Origin: Bacteroidota bacterium
GTDB taxonomy: Bacteria; Bacteroidota; Bacteroidia; Bacteroidales; Bacteroidaceae
Assembly (NCBI GenBank): GCA_023425865.1
Contig: JAFABV010000064.1
Span: forward strand, 1-56,183
Reading direction: 5' to 3'
DNA: 56,183 bases
Positions 1 to 8,126 of the stretch are shown piece by piece (the first letter of the stretch is position 1; each line of letters begins with the position of its first letter). The translations under genes and the position numbers were made by a program. Under the pieces are notes generated by a model. That model saw only the letters and a list, made by a program, of their open reading frames with translations, was not told the DNA's origin and ran no database searches.

Positions 1-44
1 GGATAGTTGGTTTACCGCTCCTTGTGAACTCACTCACCAATTAA

Positions 45-100
45 CCAACAACCAACAAACCAGCCCACCAACAAACCAGCCCACCAGCCCACCAACAAAC
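45..100. repeat. 8-bp tandem repeat, intergenic
   Basis: About seven 8-bp units alternate CAACAAAC and CAGCCCAC just downstream of dapB. The reverse complement (GTTTGTTG, GTGGGCTG) is the same type of G-rich 8-mer as the array inside the M16 peptidase gene at 7409-7496 and the short array at 14844-14875. No gene is visible in positions 1-103. Confidence 0.8.
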
Positions 101-103
101 CAT

Positions 104-859
104 CTAAAACTCGAACAAGTCGTTGGTGGTAAGCAGTCCGGTATGGTCTTTGGTGTATTCAGCGGCCAGCACGGCGCCTAAGGCAAAGCCTTTGCGTGAG
201 TGAGCATCGTGGGTGATGGTGATGCTGTCGGCTTCGGAGTCGTAGCTGATGGTATGAATGCCCGGCACCTCTTCGTGGCGCACGCTGTTGACCAGCAGCT
301 CGGTGGGCTTGTGGTCGGTCGAGCCGTCGGTGTGGCCGTCGTCCCAAGTGGTGATACCTGCTTTCCAGGTGTCTTTGCGGTCGAGGTTGTCGACGATTTC
401 CTCGGCCAGCGTGATGGCTGTGCCCGATGGTGCGTCAAACTTATGAATGTGGTGGGTTTCCTCCATCGTCACGTCGTACTGGGGGAAACCATTCATAATC
501 TTTGCCAAGTAACGGTTGACGGCTGAGAAGATGGCTACGCCAATAGAAAAGTTGCTGGCCCAGAACAGCGTCTGCTTGCCATCGGCAGTGAGGGCCTCGA
601 TGTCTGCTTTGTGGTCTTTCATCCAGCCTGTAGAACCGCTTACCACCTTCACATGATGCTTAAAGGCACGCAGGTAGTTGTCGTAAGCCGCGGTGGGATT
701 GGTAAACTCGATGGCCACATCGGCCGAGGCGAATGCAGGACTGTCGAAATCTTGCAGGTTGTCTACGTCAATTTTGCAGACAATCTCGTGGCCGCGGTCA
801 AGGGCAATCTGTTCAATCATGCGTCCCATCTTACCGTAGCCAATGAGTGCTATTTTCAT
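104..859 (-). CDS. dapB: 4-hydroxy-tetrahydrodipicolinate reductase
   Basis: DapB reduces 4-hydroxy-tetrahydrodipicolinate with NAD(P)H in the cytoplasmic diaminopimelate/lysine pathway. The 251-residue length is normal for the family. The N-terminus carries a nucleotide-binding GYGKMG at residues 7-12. The signature EETHHIHKFDAPSGTA spans about residues 133-148, with the catalytic His pair at 136-137 and Lys140. The ATG at 857-859 lies about 25 bp downstream of a Bacteroidetes -7 box (884-891). The gene stands alone and diverges from the PCMD operon. Identification is firm. Confidence 0.97.
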   Translation of the reverse strand: MKIALIGYGKMGRMIEQIALDRGHEIVCKIDVDNLQDFDSPAFASADVAIEFTNPTAAYDNYLRAFKHHVKVVSGSTGWMKDHKADIEALTADGKQTLFWASNFSIGVAIFSAVNRYLAKIMNGFPQYDVTMEETHHIHKFDAPSGTAITLAEEIVDNLDRKDTWKAGITTWDDGHTDGSTDHKPTELLVNSVRHEEVPGIHTISYDSEADSITITHDAHSRKGFALGAVLAAEYTKDHTGLLTTNDLFEF

Positions 860-883
860 GTTAATATGGTTTTAACTTTGGTG

Positions 884-891
884 CAAAAGTA
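884..891 (-). promoter_or_regulatory. -7 box for dapB
   Basis: On the minus strand this reads TACTTTTG, matching the Bacteroidetes TAnnTTTG box. No clean TTTG was found 19-21 bp further upstream, so only the proximal box supports the call. Confidence 0.5.
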
Positions 892-988
892 GCTATTAAT
901 TTGCGAAAGCGGCTGATTTGCAGGCTTAAATTATCCAAAAAAAACATGTGCGTGGCATTATCGACCACTTTTTTTGGGTGGTAAAAGC

Positions 989-1019
989 TTTGCCAAAATA
1001 AATAAAACGATTACTTTTG
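989..1019 (+). promoter_or_regulatory. Bacteroidetes promoter of the PCMD operon
   Basis: TTTG at 989-992, a 19-bp spacer and TACTTTTG at 1012-1019 fit the primary-sigma consensus exactly. Transcription should start near 1025, only about 12 nt before the ATG at 1037. This rules out a start codon further upstream. Confidence 0.8.
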
Positions 1020-1036
1020 CAAATATTTGTTTTACT

Positions 1037-2212
1037 ATGAATGATTCTTATCGCGGCATAGGTATTAAAGGCCTGACGATGGGTCTGCTCTTCTGCTCGG
1101 CACTTACTTCCTGTTTTAAGGAAGAACCCCTAAATGCTGAGTGTGATATCGAGGCTGTTTCTTTTCACATTGACAACCCCTTAGGCACCTTTTTCAGCGT
1201 CACTGATACCCTGCAACGGGTGGCATCGGCTGACAGCACTGTCACTTTCAATGTGCGTCGTAATCATGACGTCGACCTCAGCACCTTGGTTCCCAAACTC
1301 ACGTTGACGGCAGGCGCTACTGCTGTGCCCACCGGTGGAAGCTTGGATGCCGAGACCGGAGGGCGGCTCACTTACCGTGTCACGTCGGAAGACCAGCAAT
1401 GGCATCGCAACTACACCATCGTGGTGCAGCCTATCGTACGCACGGTGAGCGACACGGTGATGTTCGATTTTGAGCACTTTGAACTCGAACCGCGCGAGCA
1501 GCGCTACTACATCTGGCACAACGTGATGGAAGACGGCACGCTGGGCAACGACTGGGCAAACGGCAACCCCGGCTTCCGACTGAGCATGTCGTCGGCCTCT
1601 CCCGAAGACTATCCCTCGGTGCCCCTGGCCAGCGGATACGATGGCTACGGCATACAACTCACCACACGCAGCACGGGTCCATTTGGTGCCATGGCCGGGA
1701 AGCGTCTGGCGGCAGGTAACTTCTTTCTCGGTACCTTCGATGTGACCAAGGCCCTTACCAACGCCTTGCAAGCCACGGCCTTCGGCGTACCCTTCGACCG
1801 TGAGCCCGTGACCATGACGGGTTATTACCAATATGTGCCTGGTGCCACCTTCCAAGACAAGGACGGCAACGCCGTGGCCGGACGCACCGACAAGGCGGCC
1901 GTATACGCTGTGTTCTATCGCAACCATGATGATGCGGGCAACACTGTTGTGCTGCACGGAGACGACGTGAAGACCAACGCGCACATCATTGCCTTGGCCG
2001 ACATGGGTGAGGTGCCGGTGACCAATACGTGGACGCCCTTCACCATCAATTTCAGCTACACCGAGGCCGTGGACTACGACCTGCTGGCCAACCGCGGCTA
2101 CAGCCTTGCCATCGTCTTCTCGTCGAGCAACGAGGGCGACCACTTCGAGGGAGCCATCGGCTCGCGCCTCTGCATCGACAAGGTGCGGGTGACCTGTAAG
2201 AAAGAAGAATAA
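1037..2212 (+). CDS. PCMD domain-containing lipoprotein
   Basis: Exported lipoprotein of 391 residues. The signal peptide ends in the lipobox LTSC with Cys26. An Ig-like segment of the kind found at the N-terminus of many Bacteroidetes surface lipoproteins follows, ending in a VTSEDQQWHRNYTIVV-type strand near residue 130. A C-terminal PCMD (putative carbohydrate metabolism) domain has characteristic NPGF, SGYDGYG and LCIDKVRV segments. The frame stays open upstream from 974, but the promoter at 989-1019 makes ATG 1037 the start. The next gene begins 18 bp downstream. A surface glycan-related role is inference from the domain name; no activity is known to me. Confidence 0.85.
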   Translation: MNDSYRGIGIKGLTMGLLFCSALTSCFKEEPLNAECDIEAVSFHIDNPLGTFFSVTDTLQRVASADSTVTFNVRRNHDVDLSTLVPKLTLTAGATAVPTGGSLDAETGGRLTYRVTSEDQQWHRNYTIVVQPIVRTVSDTVMFDFEHFELEPREQRYYIWHNVMEDGTLGNDWANGNPGFRLSMSSASPEDYPSVPLASGYDGYGIQLTTRSTGPFGAMAGKRLAAGNFFLGTFDVTKALTNALQATAFGVPFDREPVTMTGYYQYVPGATFQDKDGNAVAGRTDKAAVYAVFYRNHDDAGNTVVLHGDDVKTNAHIIALADMGEVPVTNTWTPFTINFSYTEAVDYDLLANRGYSLAIVFSSSNEGDHFEGAIGSRLCIDKVRVTCKKEE

Positions 2213-2230
2213 CAACGACAACACTACGAC

Positions 2231-2986
2231 ATGACCATCAATAAGTTGATTATCACCGTGGCACTGGGTGCCCTCACGCTGACGGGTCACGCTGACGACT
2301 TTGCCAAAGACATTGAGGTGAAGGCCAGGTTAGGCTACAACATCGGCGGAACGGCACCTGTAGGACTGCCGGCCACCATCCGCGGACTCAACAGCTATCA
2401 CCTGCAGCCCAACGTGAGTATCGGCATGGACGCCATCAAGCCGGTAAGTGCCCGCTGGGGGGTGCTGGTAGGACTGCGCTTCGAAGGCAAGGGGATGCAT
2501 GAGGATGCCCGCGTGAAAAACTATCACGAGGAAATCGTGCGGGGTGGCGAGACTTTGGCCGGACAATTTACGGGCGACGTCACCACCAAGGTGAAGCAGT
2601 GGATGTTCACCATACCCCTGCAAGCCACATGGTCGGCAACGCCATCGCTCGACTTCCGGTTAGGTCCCTATCTCTCCATACTCACCTCCAAGTCGTTTAC
2701 GGGATTTGCCCACAACGGCTATCTGCGCGTGGGCAATCCCACGGGTACCAAGGTGATGTTGGGCGAAGAGGAGGGCGAGCGTGGCAACTACGACTTCTCT
2801 GAGCATATGCGCCCCGTGCAATGGGGTATCAACTTTGGGGTAGACTGGTACGGCCACGGGCGCTTCGGCGTGTTCGCTGACCTCAACTGGGGACTCAGTG
2901 GCGTGCATAAGAGCAACTTCAAAACCATAGAGCAGACGCTCTATCCCATCTTTGCCACGATGGGAATATCATATCAAATCAGATAA
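2231..2986 (+). CDS. outer-membrane beta-barrel protein
   Basis: A 251-residue protein with a signal peptide (about residues 1-21, ending near GHADD). It then shows alternating amphipathic strands, many Gly and aromatic residues and a final strand ending SYQIR, typical of small PorT/OmpW-like barrels. No plug or TonB box is visible. It sits between two PCMD-type proteins with gaps of 18 and 12 bp, so it is almost certainly co-transcribed and may anchor or export them. The specific family is not recognised. Confidence 0.7.
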   Translation: MTINKLIITVALGALTLTGHADDFAKDIEVKARLGYNIGGTAPVGLPATIRGLNSYHLQPNVSIGMDAIKPVSARWGVLVGLRFEGKGMHEDARVKNYHEEIVRGGETLAGQFTGDVTTKVKQWMFTIPLQATWSATPSLDFRLGPYLSILTSKSFTGFAHNGYLRVGNPTGTKVMLGEEEGERGNYDFSEHMRPVQWGINFGVDWYGHGRFGVFADLNWGLSGVHKSNFKTIEQTLYPIFATMGISYQIR

Positions 2987-2998
2987 TTTATTAAGCTT

Positions 2999-4600
2999 AT
3001 GAAAGCAAAACATTTACTCAGGAAAGCAATGGCCGTATGCGCAATGGCCATGACGGCAGTTTCGGGTATGGCCAACGACTATACCGACAATCTGGAGGTT
3101 AGCATTAACGGTACAGCTACCTCGCAGCAAGCTACCATCAGTCTGGATAAGCAGGACGATGGCAGCTTTACATTGACACTCAAGAACTTCAGTCTGTCGA
3201 TGGGTGGCAATCAAATTGGCGTAGGTACCATACAGATTGACAACGTATCTGTGATCGCATCAGGCGACAAGAACGTGCTGGTGGCCAACAAGGTCATTAA
3301 ACTCAAGGAAGGTGAAGGCGTATCACCCTCTGGTATATGGCTGGCATCTAACCTTCCGCCCATCCCTATCCAGCTCATGGGTGAGCAGCGTGACGATAAG
3401 CTCTATGCTGTCATCAACATAGACATGAAGGCTTCGATCAACTCTGACATCAAGGTGACTTTCGGCGATGGCAATTACCAGATAGCCAATAGCACGTTCG
3501 AGGATTTTCACAAGGAGGTGTTCCGTTATGAGGATTTGTGGTCGGGGGATGTTACCGAATACGTGGCTAACGAACCCAATCACTGGCATTCTTTCGGAAG
3601 CTCTCACGGAGCTTTTGCCAATATCGTAAAGACAACTATCCATACCTTTGCATCTGATGTGACGCCCCTGGGGTCTAAAGGTCGCCAGAGTGTACTGGTG
3701 ACTTCCGGAAAAGTCTTGGGCTTCGCTGTTGCCAATGGAACTATCACGACAGGAAGGATGACCGCAGGTGCCATGTCGGCAACCGATCCTAAGAATCACG
3801 CCGAAATAGACTTAGATAGTACGGCTGTTGACAGCAACGGCGATCCTTTCTACACCAAGTTGAGTGGCGTACCCGACTCGCTGGCCGTATGGGTGAAGTT
3901 CAAGCAAGGTGGGGAAGTAGCCAAATATCCCTATGCTACAGTAAGTGCGGCCATCACCGACGGTACTTATTACCAAGAGCCCAACGACAAGGAATACACC
4001 AATATCGTGGCTCGTGGCGGCAACAAAGAAATCGCTTCGAATGGCTTTGAATGGCAGCGTATCTGTTTCCCCTTCACGGCAGTTAACGCCGCCCTGGACC
4101 CCAAAGCCATCTTGGTGACCATCTCTACCAATGCGGCTCCCGGGCAGGGCACGGGCACCGACTCGCTCTATGTCGACGACTTGAGCCTGATCTACAACCA
4201 GGATATCACGGTGAAAGGCATCAGCGTACAAGGCCAAGCTCTTGAACTCGCTGACAGCATGAAATACGAAACACTCACTGCCAGCGTGTTGACCTTGGAT
4301 GACTTTGTTGTAGACACCGATGCCAAGAGAGTTATCAAGACCGTTGATGTCACCAATGAGAGCAGCGTGGTGTCGATTTTTGTGGCTTCTGAAGACTTGA
4401 AGACCTTCAAGATCTACACCATCAATACTCCTAACAAAGTCGTAACGGGCATTGCTGCCATAGGCACGGGCACTACCGCCAGCAGCTCTGCCGCCGACGG
4501 CATCTACACGCTCTCCGGCCAACGTACTACGGTGATGCGCCCCGGTCAGGTGTATATCGTCAAGCAGAATGGTAAGACAATAAAGGTGGTAAAGCGCTGA
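2999..4600 (+). CDS. calycin-like and PCMD domain secreted protein
   Basis: Secreted protein of 533 residues. After a signal peptide (about 1-25, cleaved near GMAND) comes a calycin-like beta-barrel domain (about 28-155) with the pattern YTDNLEVSINGT and DGSFTLTLKNFSL. A PCMD domain follows (about 175-400, ending SLYVDDLSLIYN). The C-terminal 45 residues (DGIYTLSGQR and VYIVKQNGKTIKVVKR) resemble the sorting-type tails common in Bacteroidales secreted proteins; use of a type IX system is inference. It is the last gene of the operon and is followed by a strong hairpin. Confidence 0.8.
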   Translation: MKAKHLLRKAMAVCAMAMTAVSGMANDYTDNLEVSINGTATSQQATISLDKQDDGSFTLTLKNFSLSMGGNQIGVGTIQIDNVSVIASGDKNVLVANKVIKLKEGEGVSPSGIWLASNLPPIPIQLMGEQRDDKLYAVINIDMKASINSDIKVTFGDGNYQIANSTFEDFHKEVFRYEDLWSGDVTEYVANEPNHWHSFGSSHGAFANIVKTTIHTFASDVTPLGSKGRQSVLVTSGKVLGFAVANGTITTGRMTAGAMSATDPKNHAEIDLDSTAVDSNGDPFYTKLSGVPDSLAVWVKFKQGGEVAKYPYATVSAAITDGTYYQEPNDKEYTNIVARGGNKEIASNGFEWQRICFPFTAVNAALDPKAILVTISTNAAPGQGTGTDSLYVDDLSLIYNQDITVKGISVQGQALELADSMKYETLTASVLTLDDFVVDTDAKRVIKTVDVTNESSVVSIFVASEDLKTFKIYTINTPNKVVTGIAAIGTGTTASSSAADGIYTLSGQRTTVMRPGQVYIVKQNGKTIKVVKR

Positions 4601-4631
4601 TTAGGCTTTCACCTTATACATAATATCATGT

Positions 4632-4668
4632 CGGGGGATGCGCTCTATGGTGCTCATCCCCCGCTTTG
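4632..4668 (+). terminator. terminator after the PCMD operon
   Basis: A perfect 9-bp stem CGGGGGATG (4632-4640) pairs with CATCCCCCG (4655-4663). It is followed by CTTTGTGTTTA, which is moderately T-rich. It lies 31 bp after the stop of the calycin-PCMD gene. Confidence 0.75.
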
Positions 4669-4716
4669 TGTTTATTCACCAAGTGGTGATGCCGCTTGGT
4701 CATGCCCAAAGAAATA

Positions 4717-5430
4717 CGCGAGTTCGGGATAAGATTAGTATGCCAACAGTCGCCCTCGGGTGAGCATGCAGGCTGTGGTGGGGGGGCAACGGCACGGCCG
4801 AACAGCGCAGTGGGGTGTATGGAATGTGCGGCATTTGCCAGAGATCTGGCGGTTGAGGGTGTCGCGTCCCTGCAAACGCATATTGAGGTAGTTTACCAAT
4901 CCGTACCAGGTTATTTTACCTGTAAAGTATAGTGTGTGTCGTAAACCGCCCATGAAGCAGGCGTAAACCACGGGGTTAGTCATGATTAATGGTGCAGTTA
5001 TGAGCCCCAAAGCTGCCGTTTCGCCAGCCCTCTGCGCCCGTGGCAAGGGCGGGCGGGCTAAATGAGAATCCCCATGTCATCGGATGATTCTATATAGAAT
5101 GATATGATGGTTTTATATAGAACCATCGGATGGTTTCATATAGAATTATCGGATGGTTTCATATAGAATCATCGGGCTGTTGGGTGCGAACGGCCGGGCG
5201 CAGGCATGGAGATGGGGCGACGTGGGGGGTGGTAACTGTGGCAAAGAAGGTGGTTTAGGCAAGACGCCACGGAGGATATAGGGATACTGATACATGGGGG
5301 CTGGTGCCACGGGGGGCAAACAACACTTGCTGGCAATGACCGTGGAGAGGTGATAGCTTGCTGTTTTACAAGAGTGAACGTTGATGGCAGAGACAGGCGT
5401 GAGCATGCTAATCTTATCCCGAACTCGCAT
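4717..5430. mobile_element. MITE-like element E1 with 26-bp inverted termini
   Basis: The left end (4718-4743, starting GCGAGTTCGGGATAA) is repeated inverted at 5403-5428 with one mismatch in 26 bp. The direct repeat AGAAATA flanks both sides (4710-4716 and 5431-5437) and looks like a target duplication. The same terminus occurs at 56062-56087 beside a transposase C-terminus, so this is probably a non-autonomous derivative of that IS. The interior has no recognisable transposase. It holds a 23-bp palindromic array (5079-5176), and its sequence from about 4936 rightward is shared with element E2. It fills most of the gap 4601-5529. Confidence 0.85.
5079..5176. repeat. four-unit 23-bp palindromic array in E1
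   Basis: Units lie at 5079-5101, 5102-5124, 5125-5147 and 5148-5170, plus a partial ATCGGG. Each unit has a near-palindrome around TTCTATATAGAA or TTTTATATAGAA with ATCGGATG or a variant between palindromes. The first unit contains a perfect 14-bp palindrome, ATTCTATATAGAAT. Confidence 0.9.
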
Positions 5431-5492
5431 AGAAATAGGGCGTTTGGGGAGAAAAAGTGGTCAAAAAGCGAGGGAGCTACTTGTTTTTTCCT

Positions 5493-5500
5493 TATTTTTG
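5493..5500 (+). promoter_or_regulatory. -7 box for the DUF2851 gene
   Basis: TATTTTTG matches TAnnTTTG and ends 29 bp before the chosen ATG at 5530. It lies outside element E1. No matching TTTG was found at the expected upstream distance. Confidence 0.45.
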
Positions 5501-5529
5501 TGGCAATAACCATCCACGCTTTACCTTCC

Positions 5530-6834
5530 ATGGAACAACTGCTGCACTATTGCTGGAAACACAAGTTCTTTCCCCTTCATCCGCTGACCACCACCACAGG
5601 ACAGTCTGTGGAGGTGATAGACCCCGGGCTGCACAACCGTAACGCAGGCCCCGACTTCTTCAACGCCAAGGTGAAAGTAGATGGCACGCTATGGGTGGGC
5701 AACGTGGAGATTCATGACCGCTCGTCAGATTGGTATGTGCATGGTCACGACCATGACCCTCATTACGATAACGTCATCTTGCATGTGGCGGAGGTGGTGG
5801 ATGCCGTCGTGACAACCTCTGCCGGACAGCAGCCGCCACAGATGCTGCTCACCGTGCCCGAAGGCGTACGTGCCAACTTCGAGACCTTGTTGCGCATGGA
5901 CAACTACCCGCCGTGTTATGGCATTATTCCTAAGCTGTCGCGCCTCATGGTACACTCGTGGATGAGCGCATTGCAGACCGAACGACTGGAGCAGAAGACT
6001 GAGGCTATCACCAAGCGTGTGGCGCAATGCGACGGCTCGTGGGCGGCAGCCTACTTTGTGACGCTGGCGCGCAATTACGGCTTTGGTATCAATGGCGATG
6101 CTTTTGAGCGATGGGCACTGAGCGTTCCGCTTCATGCCGTAGACCATCACGCCGATGATTTGTTTCAGGTGGAGGCTATCTTTATGGGGCAGGCGGGACT
6201 GCTGGATCCCGACGCCATCCCTGCACGGCATCGGCAAGCAGCCCTCGCTGACGAATACTTTGTGCGTCTGCGTAAAGAATACCTTTATTTGTCGCATAAG
6301 TTTGGGTTGAGGTCCATCGACCCACACCTGTGGCGCTTTCTGCGACTCCGACCGCAAAACTTCCCGCATATCCGCATATCGCAGTTGGCCAACCTCTATC
6401 ACCAACGGCGCACAGGGTTGAGTCAACTGTTAGACTGTACCGACGTAAAGGCCGTTGGCGACCTGCTGCGTACCACAGTGACGCCCTATTGGGAGACGCA
6501 CTATGGTTTTGGGGCAGAGAGCGACAAGAACCGGAAAAGGCTCTCTCCCTTTTCCCTTAATTTGCTTGCCATCAATACGGTGGTGCCCACGCTATTTGCC
6601 TATGGGCGTCATTTGCATGACGAGCGCCTGTGCGACCGTGCCCTCGACTTCTTGCAGCAGCTCAAGGCCGAAGATAATCACATCGTCAGGCAGTGGCAAG
6701 ACTGTGGCTTAGACGTAGAGAATGCCGGCGACAGTCAGGCTCTCATCCAGCTCAAGACCGCCTACTGCGACTGCCGCGACTGCCTGCGCTGTCGCATAGG
6801 CTACGAATACCTTCGCCATTCATCGTTCACGTGA
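5530..6834 (+). CDS. DUF2851 family protein
   Basis: A 434-residue cytoplasmic protein that starts MEQLLHYCWKHKFFPL and contains HNRNAGPDFFNAKV, VGNVEIHDRSSDW and NVILHVAEVVDA, the recognisable core of the Bacteroidetes DUF2851 family. A Cys-rich end (CDCRDCLRC near residue 420) could bind metal. The frame is open from 5350, but that would run into the right terminus of E1. ATG 5530 gives the family N-terminus and sits just after a -7 box. Function is unknown to me. Confidence 0.85.
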   Translation: MEQLLHYCWKHKFFPLHPLTTTTGQSVEVIDPGLHNRNAGPDFFNAKVKVDGTLWVGNVEIHDRSSDWYVHGHDHDPHYDNVILHVAEVVDAVVTTSAGQQPPQMLLTVPEGVRANFETLLRMDNYPPCYGIIPKLSRLMVHSWMSALQTERLEQKTEAITKRVAQCDGSWAAAYFVTLARNYGFGINGDAFERWALSVPLHAVDHHADDLFQVEAIFMGQAGLLDPDAIPARHRQAALADEYFVRLRKEYLYLSHKFGLRSIDPHLWRFLRLRPQNFPHIRISQLANLYHQRRTGLSQLLDCTDVKAVGDLLRTTVTPYWETHYGFGAESDKNRKRLSPFSLNLLAINTVVPTLFAYGRHLHDERLCDRALDFLQQLKAEDNHIVRQWQDCGLDVENAGDSQALIQLKTAYCDCRDCLRCRIGYEYLRHSSFT

Positions 6835-6855
6835 GCCCATGCCGGGCATGGGTTC
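6833..6855. terminator. bidirectional hairpin between convergent genes
   Basis: GAGCCCATGC (6833-6842) pairs with GCATGGGTTC (6846-6855), including one G-T pair, with a 3-nt loop. It starts within the DUF2851 stop codon and precedes the stop of the M16 gene, so it can serve both strands. There is no clear T tract. Confidence 0.5.
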
Positions 6856-6874
6856 ATCCATCTGATGGGTAAGC

Positions 6875-8125
6875 CTACTGATAGATGAGCGTCGTCATCG
6901 TGTCGGGCTCGAAGATTTCTCGCGCCACGGCCTGTATCTCCTCAGCGGTTACTGCGTCTACGCGGGCACAGAGTTCGTTGATGTCACGCTCCCAGCCGTA
7001 GTGCAGGAAACTTTTGCCAAAGCTCAGGGCAAAGTTCTCCCTGTTGTCGCATACCACGCTGATTTGCCCTTTGAGTTGTTTCTTCGCGGCCCGCAGTCGG
7101 GTGGGCGTGAGGGGTGTTCGCATGAAGCGGTCGAGTTCATGGCGTACCAAACGCAAGCACCGCTTCACGTCGTGCGGGTCGCAACCGAAGTAGACGCACC
7201 ACAGTCCCGTATCACCATAGTTCACCATCGAGCTGTCAACAGAATACACCAGTCCGTGGTGCTCGCGCAAGACAAGGTTCAGTCGTGCGTTCATGCCCGG
7301 TCCGCCCAAGATGTTGTTGAGTACATAGAGTGCCATGCGGCGATGGTCGGTGGTGCTGTATGCCCTATTGCCAAGCATCACGTGCGATTGGTGTGTGCCC
7401 CACTCTACGATGGTGGGTTGGTTTGTTGGTTTGTTGGTGGGTTGGTGGGTTGGTGGGTTGGTGGGTTGGTTTGTTGGCGGGTTGGTGAGTTCGTGGGTGG
7501 ATGCAGGGACAATCTGCTCAAGTTTCCGCACCATTCGCTTGAAGTCTACATCGCCATAGACAAAGAACACGGCATTGTCGGGGCGGTAGAAGCGTCGTGT
7601 AAATCGTAAGGCATCGTCCGTGGTAAACCGCCGCACGCGGTCGGCAGCGCCAAGGATGTTATGCCCCAAGGGATGCCCTTTGAAGATGAGGTTCTCAAAT
7701 TCGTCGTAGATCAGCTCGGCTGGCGAGTCGTTATAGCTCTCTATTTCGTCGCAGATCACCTCCACCTCCTTCTTGATCTCTGCCTGCGGGTATACCGAAT
7801 GAAACACGATGTCGGTAAGCAGGTCGATGGCACGTGCCGTATGCTCCTTGGGAATGGCGGCATAGTAGCACGTGTCTTCTTTGTTGGTATAGGCATTGAG
7901 GTCGCCGCCCACGCTCTCTAAGGCATTGAGGATATTCCATGAACGGCGACGCTTGGTGCCCTTAAAGGTCATATGCTCGCAGAAGTGCGCCAATCCCTCT
8001 TCGTCCGGTTGCTCGTCGCGGGCGCCAGCCTTGATCTGGTAGCCACAATAAACCACGGGCGACGCGGAGGGAAGATGGATGACGCGCAACCCGTTGTCGA
8101 GCGTCATCGTGTTGTATGGCGCCAT
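6875..8125 (-). CDS. M16 family zinc metallopeptidase
   Basis: Insulinase/processing-peptidase-like protein of 416 residues. The inverted zinc motif HFCEH lies at residues 47-51, and the downstream acidic ligand region EVEVICDEIESYND follows. The M16_C domain begins after about residue 240 (THQSHVMLGNRAY, GGPGMNARLNLVLRE, GLVYSVDS). The chosen ATG (8123-8125) follows the nitroreductase stop by one base, suggesting translational coupling. Residues about 210-239, in the linker between the two halves, are a TNPPTNQP-type repeat encoded by an 8-bp DNA repeat. No signal peptide is seen. Substrate unknown. Confidence 0.9.
   Translation of the reverse strand: MAPYNTMTLDNGLRVIHLPSASPVVYCGYQIKAGARDEQPDEEGLAHFCEHMTFKGTKRRRSWNILNALESVGGDLNAYTNKEDTCYYAAIPKEHTARAIDLLTDIVFHSVYPQAEIKKEVEVICDEIESYNDSPAELIYDEFENLIFKGHPLGHNILGAADRVRRFTTDDALRFTRRFYRPDNAVFFVYGDVDFKRMVRKLEQIVPASTHELTNPPTNQPTNPPTHQPTNKPTNQPTIVEWGTHQSHVMLGNRAYSTTDHRRMALYVLNNILGGPGMNARLNLVLREHHGLVYSVDSSMVNYGDTGLWCVYFGCDPHDVKRCLRLVRHELDRFMRTPLTPTRLRAAKKQLKGQISVVCDNRENFALSFGKSFLHYGWERDINELCARVDAVTAEEIQAVAREIFEPDTMTTLIYQ
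7409..7496. repeat. 8-bp G-rich tandem repeat within the M16 gene
   Basis: Eleven consecutive 8-bp units, mostly GTTGGTGG with GTTGGTTT, GTTGGCGG and GTTCGTGG variants. They lie inside the M16 coding region and encode an 8-residue period of Thr, Asn, Pro and Gln. A single-unit gain or loss would shift the reading frame. The top strand is rich in GG/GGG runs and might form a G-quadruplex. Confidence 0.95.
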
Positions 8126-8126
8126 C

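Noticed and set aside
860..988. Lysine riboswitch upstream of dapB
   Set aside because: The leader from the -7 box is only about 20 nt, far too short for an aptamer, and no conserved core is visible.
4735..5046. A 103-codon minus-strand ORF inside E1
   Set aside because: The corresponding E2 sequence breaks the frame and its differences are not silent, so there is no sign of coding selection; it is a by-product of the element.
5350..5529. N-terminal extension of the DUF2851 gene
   Set aside because: It would read through the right inverted terminus of E1 and has no family similarity; the family N-terminus starts at ATG 5530.
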